Source: Porphyromonas gulae DSM 15663 (GTDB lineage: Bacteria; Bacteroidota; Bacteroidia; Bacteroidales; Porphyromonadaceae). Taken from it: a DNA stretch of 64,000 nucleotides. The stretch covers positions 1 through 64,000 of the forward strand of contig NZ_KB899149.1 of the NCBI RefSeq assembly GCF_000378065.1, written 5' to 3'. The translations under genes and the position numbers were made by a program. The stretch's first letter is position 1; each line of letters begins with the position of its first letter. The notes under the pieces are model-generated. The model did no database searches. It saw only the letters and a program-made list of their open reading frames with translations, and was not told where the DNA came from. Below are positions 61,359-64,000 of this stretch, piece by piece.

Positions 61359-62270
61359 ATGAAGATGATAGAATGGCTCACAAGCAAACTGCCCGATCGG
61401 GCACATGTTCGCTCCATCATATTCGGCATGAATACCCCCACGGGACGCCTCTTCGATATTCTCCTGCTATGCCTCATCCTTCTGAGCGTCATTGTCGTTT
61501 CTGCCGAGAGTACCGTAGGCCTGTCCCATAGCACGAGGGATTTTCTGCTTTGGTGCGAGTGGGTTATCACCATTGTATTCACCATCGAATACATCCTGCG
61601 CATCTACTGCCTTCATAAGCCGTGGCGTTACATCCTTTCCTTTTACGGCATCATAGACCTCATCTCCATCCTTCCCTCCTATATAGGCCTTATCTATAGC
61701 GGAGCACAGGTATTGATGGTCTTCCGTATCCTTCGACTGCTGAGGATCTTCCGTATCCTGAGCCTGAACAACCTTGTCTCCGCAGGTGATATGCTCGTGC
61801 GATCCATACGTGCCAGTATGGCCAAGATTATGGTCTTCATGCTTTTTCTTCTCCTGCTCGTCACCATTCTCGGCTCGGTCATGTACCTGATCGAAGGGAG
61901 GGTCAATCCCAATTTTTCCAGCATCCCCAAGTCCATCTACTGGGCTATCGTCACGCTGACCACCGTAGGCTATGGCGATATTACCCCCGTCACGGCCGTC
62001 GGTCAGTTGGTATCTACGATAGTGATGCTGCTGGGTTATTCCATTATTGCCGTACCGACGGGAATCATTTCGGCCGAGATGACCAAATCCAATCGCGCCG
62101 ACTCCATGGTCGCATTCGACACACCCATCCGCTGTCCGCGCTGCAACAAACGCATCCGCAGGCGCAAGGCTCGCTACTGCGACCAGTGCGGCTACTCCCT
62201 TTTTACACATGGTCATACAGTAGTCCCCAACACCTATAAACCGGAAGGGGATACCGGCAGCAACGAATAG
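61359..62270 (+). CDS. Voltage-gated-type potassium channel with C-terminal zinc ribbon
   Basis: The 303-residue protein has six membrane helices (S1 about 30-50, S2 about 68-88, S3 about 95-112, S4 about 118-136, S5 about 150-175, S6 about 207-230). S4 is positively charged (FRILRLLRIFRIL) and the selectivity filter is TVGYGD (about 203-208), so it should pass potassium. After S6 it adds a zinc ribbon, CPRCNKRIRRRKARYCDQCG (about 262-281), not found in the plain KvAP type. It lies 31 nt after trmD. Confidence 0.9.
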   Translation: MKMIEWLTSKLPDRAHVRSIIFGMNTPTGRLFDILLLCLILLSVIVVSAESTVGLSHSTRDFLLWCEWVITIVFTIEYILRIYCLHKPWRYILSFYGIIDLISILPSYIGLIYSGAQVLMVFRILRLLRIFRILSLNNLVSAGDMLVRSIRASMAKIMVFMLFLLLLVTILGSVMYLIEGRVNPNFSSIPKSIYWAIVTLTTVGYGDITPVTAVGQLVSTIVMLLGYSIIAVPTGIISAEMTKSNRADSMVAFDTPIRCPRCNKRIRRRKARYCDQCGYSLFTHGHTVVPNTYKPEGDTGSNE

Positions 62271-62339
62271 ACGCCCCCTCCGATCTCCCCCTCTCTTCTC
62301 ACCATCTACAAGTCAAAGTCTAGCAGTCAGCCGACTAGC
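62271..62339. other. Convergent spacer
   Basis: 69 nt between the channel and the convergent small membrane protein; no strong terminator is seen. Confidence 0.4.
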
Positions 62340-62561
62340 TTACAGATCCGACTTCTTCCCGTACCCGCTATACTTATATCTGTAACGGTAATCGATACCG
62401 AGCAGACTGCCTGCAAAGGTGCTCACTTCTCCGTAAGCAATCAGCACGCTCGAATCGATTTCCCCCACAGGAGGGACAAAGAAGCCGATGAACAGCAGTA
62501 ACAACCCGACCAAACACAAGAGAACGGCCAAGGCGAGGTGCATCCTTATCCTTCGTTTCAT
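62340..62561 (-). CDS. Small membrane protein linked to the amidase
   Basis: Start ATG 62561 (MKRRIRMHLALAVLLC), overlapping the amidase stop as ATGA; an upstream start at 62612 lies inside the amidase. The 73 residues have two hydrophobic segments (about 7-30 and 40-58) with PPVGEID and the tail GSLLGIDYRYRYKYSG. Its position after an amidase of this type recurs in Bacteroidota. Function is unknown. Confidence 0.8.
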   Translation of the reverse strand: MKRRIRMHLALAVLLCLVGLLLLFIGFFVPPVGEIDSSVLIAYGEVSTFAGSLLGIDYRYRYKYSGYGKKSDL

Positions 62562-63007
62562 AGCCGACTGTATTCTGCGTGTACATCGAAACAAGGGCAC
62601 GCCTTCATCCATTCGTCGGGAGTAATGCTCCCGTCGTGATTGCGATCGTAGCTCAAGTCGCGATGGCCGACTATTCTTGCCTGTGGGTACAGGTTTCTCA
62701 GCTGCATCAGCAAACGCCTCAGGGCAGCCTTCTGCTGCGGAGTTCGCGTATCGGCCGGCTTGGCCGCCGAATTGAGACCTCCCTCATAGCAGACACCTAT
62801 ACTGCAGAGGTTGTACCCTTTGGCATGTGCTCCCGGCTCTGTCGTCGGTCGTAATGCTTCCGTATCCCCGTTGCGACGGATGTAGAAGTGATAACCGGCC
62901 GAGCGAAACCCTCGTGTCCGATGGTCGCGATCGAGCTGAAGCGATGTGTAGGCCATATTGGATCTCGTGGCCGAACAGTGGATGACTATATATTTGATGG
63001 TATTCAT
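62558..63007 (-). CDS. N-acetylmuramoyl-L-alanine amidase (Amidase_2)
   Basis: The 149-residue protein has the zinc-binding and catalytic layout of Amidase_2: IVIHCSATRS (His about 10), GYHFYIRRNG, GAHAKGYN (about 59-66), and GHRDLSYDRNHDGSITPDEW with KACPCFD at the end. It has no signal peptide, so export would need another route; phage-type amidases look alike. It follows the HU-like gene and is coupled to the small membrane protein. Confidence 0.9.
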   Translation of the reverse strand: MNTIKYIVIHCSATRSNMAYTSLQLDRDHRTRGFRSAGYHFYIRRNGDTEALRPTTEPGAHAKGYNLCSIGVCYEGGLNSAAKPADTRTPQQKAALRRLLMQLRNLYPQARIVGHRDLSYDRNHDGSITPDEWMKACPCFDVHAEYSRL

Positions 63008-63056
63008 TGTTTTGGATGTTGATAGATGAAAAAATTAGACTCATTATAGAAAGATA

Positions 63057-63095
63057 AAGGCCGGAGACAAAAGCAACTTCCCTGTCTCCGGCCTT
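63057..63095 (-). terminator. Terminator between HU-like gene and amidase
   Basis: AAGGCCGGAGACA pairs with TGTCTCCGGCCTT around a 13-nt loop; on the minus strand it is followed by a T-containing stretch (TATCTTTCT). Confidence 0.75.
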
Positions 63096-63145
63096 CCAAT
63101 TAGATTCGCGTCCCTGCTTGAACACAGGAGGAATACGGATCAGGA

Positions 63146-63622
63146 TTAGAGACCGCCGCCTCCGCTGCCTTGCTCACCGCCACCCTCGGGAGAATCAGGA
63201 ACAGTGGGAGTACCTCCTTGCTGTTCTCCGGGACGAACCAGGTTGATCCCTTTCAGTCGAATCTGCCGACAGGCGCGGCGAATATCGCCACCGGGCAGGA
63301 AGAGCACCCGCGCTCGGCGGATGTTTTCCACGGTAAACTCCTCTCCTTCTTTGGCGGCTTTGGAGCTGAGACTGATCCGGAAGCGACCCAATTCTCCCAA
63401 CGAGATAGCCCGTCCTTGCTTGAGCCCGGTGATGACAAGACCCGTTACCGTATTGATGATAGAGCGGACATCACCCTCACTCACCGCGGAGATTTTGCTT
63501 GTCAGATCGCAGATCTCGGACAAATCCATATCTCCCGTTTTCAGCGTTTGGGCGTATCGAATCTTCGCCAGCTGTCCGTTGATCATCACTTTACGTTCTT
63601 TTACTTTGAATGAAACTGCCAT
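63146..63622 (-). CDS. HU-like DNA-binding protein (HU-HIG type)
   Basis: The 158-residue product matches the Bacteroidota HU-HIG family: VSFKVKERKVMINGQLAKIRY-type start (split), ISAVSEGDVRSIINTVTG and ISLGELGRFRISLSS, then a Gly-rich, disordered tail (about 130-158, GEQQGGTPTVPDS). It binds DNA like HU but has a longer N-terminus. TACCTTTG at 63734-63727 is a likely -7 element, with a leader of about 98 nt. Confidence 0.9.
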   Translation of the reverse strand: MAVSFKVKERKVMINGQLAKIRYAQTLKTGDMDLSEICDLTSKISAVSEGDVRSIINTVTGLVITGLKQGRAISLGELGRFRISLSSKAAKEGEEFTVENIRRARVLFLPGGDIRRACRQIRLKGINLVRPGEQQGGTPTVPDSPEGGGEQGSGGGGL

Positions 63623-63726
63623 AATAATTTTTGTTGTTTAATAGATTGATGAAATAATACTGTCGGCACTTCGGTTTGTTGCTATCGGATGGCCATCCAT
63701 GCTTTCGTTCCTTTTTGCTGACGATG

Positions 63727-63734
63727 CAAAGGTA
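63727..63734 (-). promoter_or_regulatory. -7 element of the HU-like gene
   Basis: TACCTTTG on the minus strand; no TTG is 19 nt upstream. Transcription would begin near 63720. Confidence 0.4.
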
Positions 63735-63913
63735 GAACGGCCCGTTTGTACCCGGGAATCGAACTGCATCCTGCGGCTTCCTGTGGTATCCTATGGCCGT
63801 CTTCGGCCTTCTTCTCGGTCGATTTCGTTTGTCGAGGGGAGCCGGATTGCTCCTTTTTATACGCGCACGACCGGGAAAGCAGTGGGAATAATGCACTCAA
63901 TCCAAGTCAGTAC

Positions 63914-63960
63914 TAAAAAAGAAAGAGCCTCATGGGATAGGCAGTACGATCCCATGAGGC
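63914..63960 (-). terminator. Terminator of the edge gene
   Basis: GCCTCATGGGAT (63927-63938) and ATCCCATGAGGC (63949-63960) form a perfect 12-bp stem with a 10-nt loop; on the minus strand CTCTTTCTTTTTT follows. Confidence 0.88.
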
Positions 63961-63983
63961 ACCAAACCGGATACCGGCAATGA

Positions 63984-64000
63984 CTAAAAGCGGTAGCCAA
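63984..64000 (-). CDS. 3' end of a gene, probably an outer-membrane protein
   Basis: On the minus strand the last codons read GGC TAC CGC TTT TAG, that is GYRF-stop. A terminal Phe preceded by an aromatic residue is the usual end of an outer-membrane beta-barrel. A strong terminator 24 nt downstream (63914-63960) supports this being a true gene end. Only four codons are visible. Confidence 0.5.

Larger units (their letters stand above)
63623..63983. other. Non-coding interval before the edge gene
   Basis: The 361 nt hold the HU-like promoter element (63727-63734, -) and the terminator at 63920-63960; no gene is supported. Confidence 0.5.

Overview
This window most probably comes from the chromosome of Porphyromonas gingivalis or a very close relative. 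The gene families are typical of the Bacteroidota: START_2-like protein, DUF4294, PspC with a C-terminal membrane half, a Nif3 protein with an inserted domain, and the HU-like/amidase cassette. Many genes follow the Bacteroidota promoter consensus TTG-N19-TAnnTTTG; the tRNA-Lys promoter matches it exactly. The species name is inferred from recalled gene content and was not searched.

Layout. 1-728: non-coding, with a minus-strand promoter facing off the left end. 729-6938: pheT, a YebC/PmpR-type regulator and mutS (+). 7887-12897: an efflux operon with an outer-membrane channel, an HlyD-type adaptor and two ABC-2 permeases, but no ATPase. 13023-14825: dps (-), divergent from an AT-rich Abi_2/HEPN abortive-infection-like gene (+). 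15036-23553: a phosphate module on the + strand, with an OprO/OprP-like porin, pstS, pstC, pstA, pstB, phoU, an OmpR-type regulator and its histidine kinase. 23914-31636 (-): a co-oriented run with a Wzz-like protein, pncB, nadD, a DUF2007 protein, a small membrane protein, a GHL10-type lipoprotein and a PIF1-like helicase with TPRs. 31768-34574 (-): recJ and pspC. 34868-41863 (-): an orphan histidine kinase followed 15 nt later by a 1930-residue helicase-nuclease (DUF4011/AAA_11/AAA_12/Vsr-like/DUF3320).

The right part holds tRNA-Lys(CTT), a dihydroorotate-dehydrogenase-like protein, an OmpA-family lipoprotein, dapA-bioD (-), and a YtxH/holin-like/basic-protein cassette. Next come a second PIF1-like helicase with a C-terminal HTH, tilS (-), nif3 plus a zinc-ribbon coiled-coil gene (-), DUF4294 and START-like genes (+), and an Nfn/Sud-like pair plus priA (-). 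The window ends with trmD and a voltage-gated-type channel (+), then an HU-like protein, an amidase and a small membrane protein (-). At the right edge the last four codons of an outer-membrane protein (GYRF-stop) precede a terminator.

Most notable signals. (1) A four-copy dispersed palindromic repeat, core about 80-100 bp, lies in otherwise empty intergenic spaces at about 428, 23692, 42281 and 54170. (2) The histidine kinase and giant helicase-nuclease form a putative defence-type unit. (3) PstC carries a periplasmic insert resembling part of PstS. (4) PriA has lost its Walker A motif. (5) The Wzz-like protein carries a degenerate tyrosine-kinase-like domain. (6) A second repeat family makes terminator-like hairpins at about 4127 and 20987. 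(7) AT-rich 22-bp tandem repeats lie behind mutS. There is no rRNA, CRISPR array, insertion sequence or prophage.
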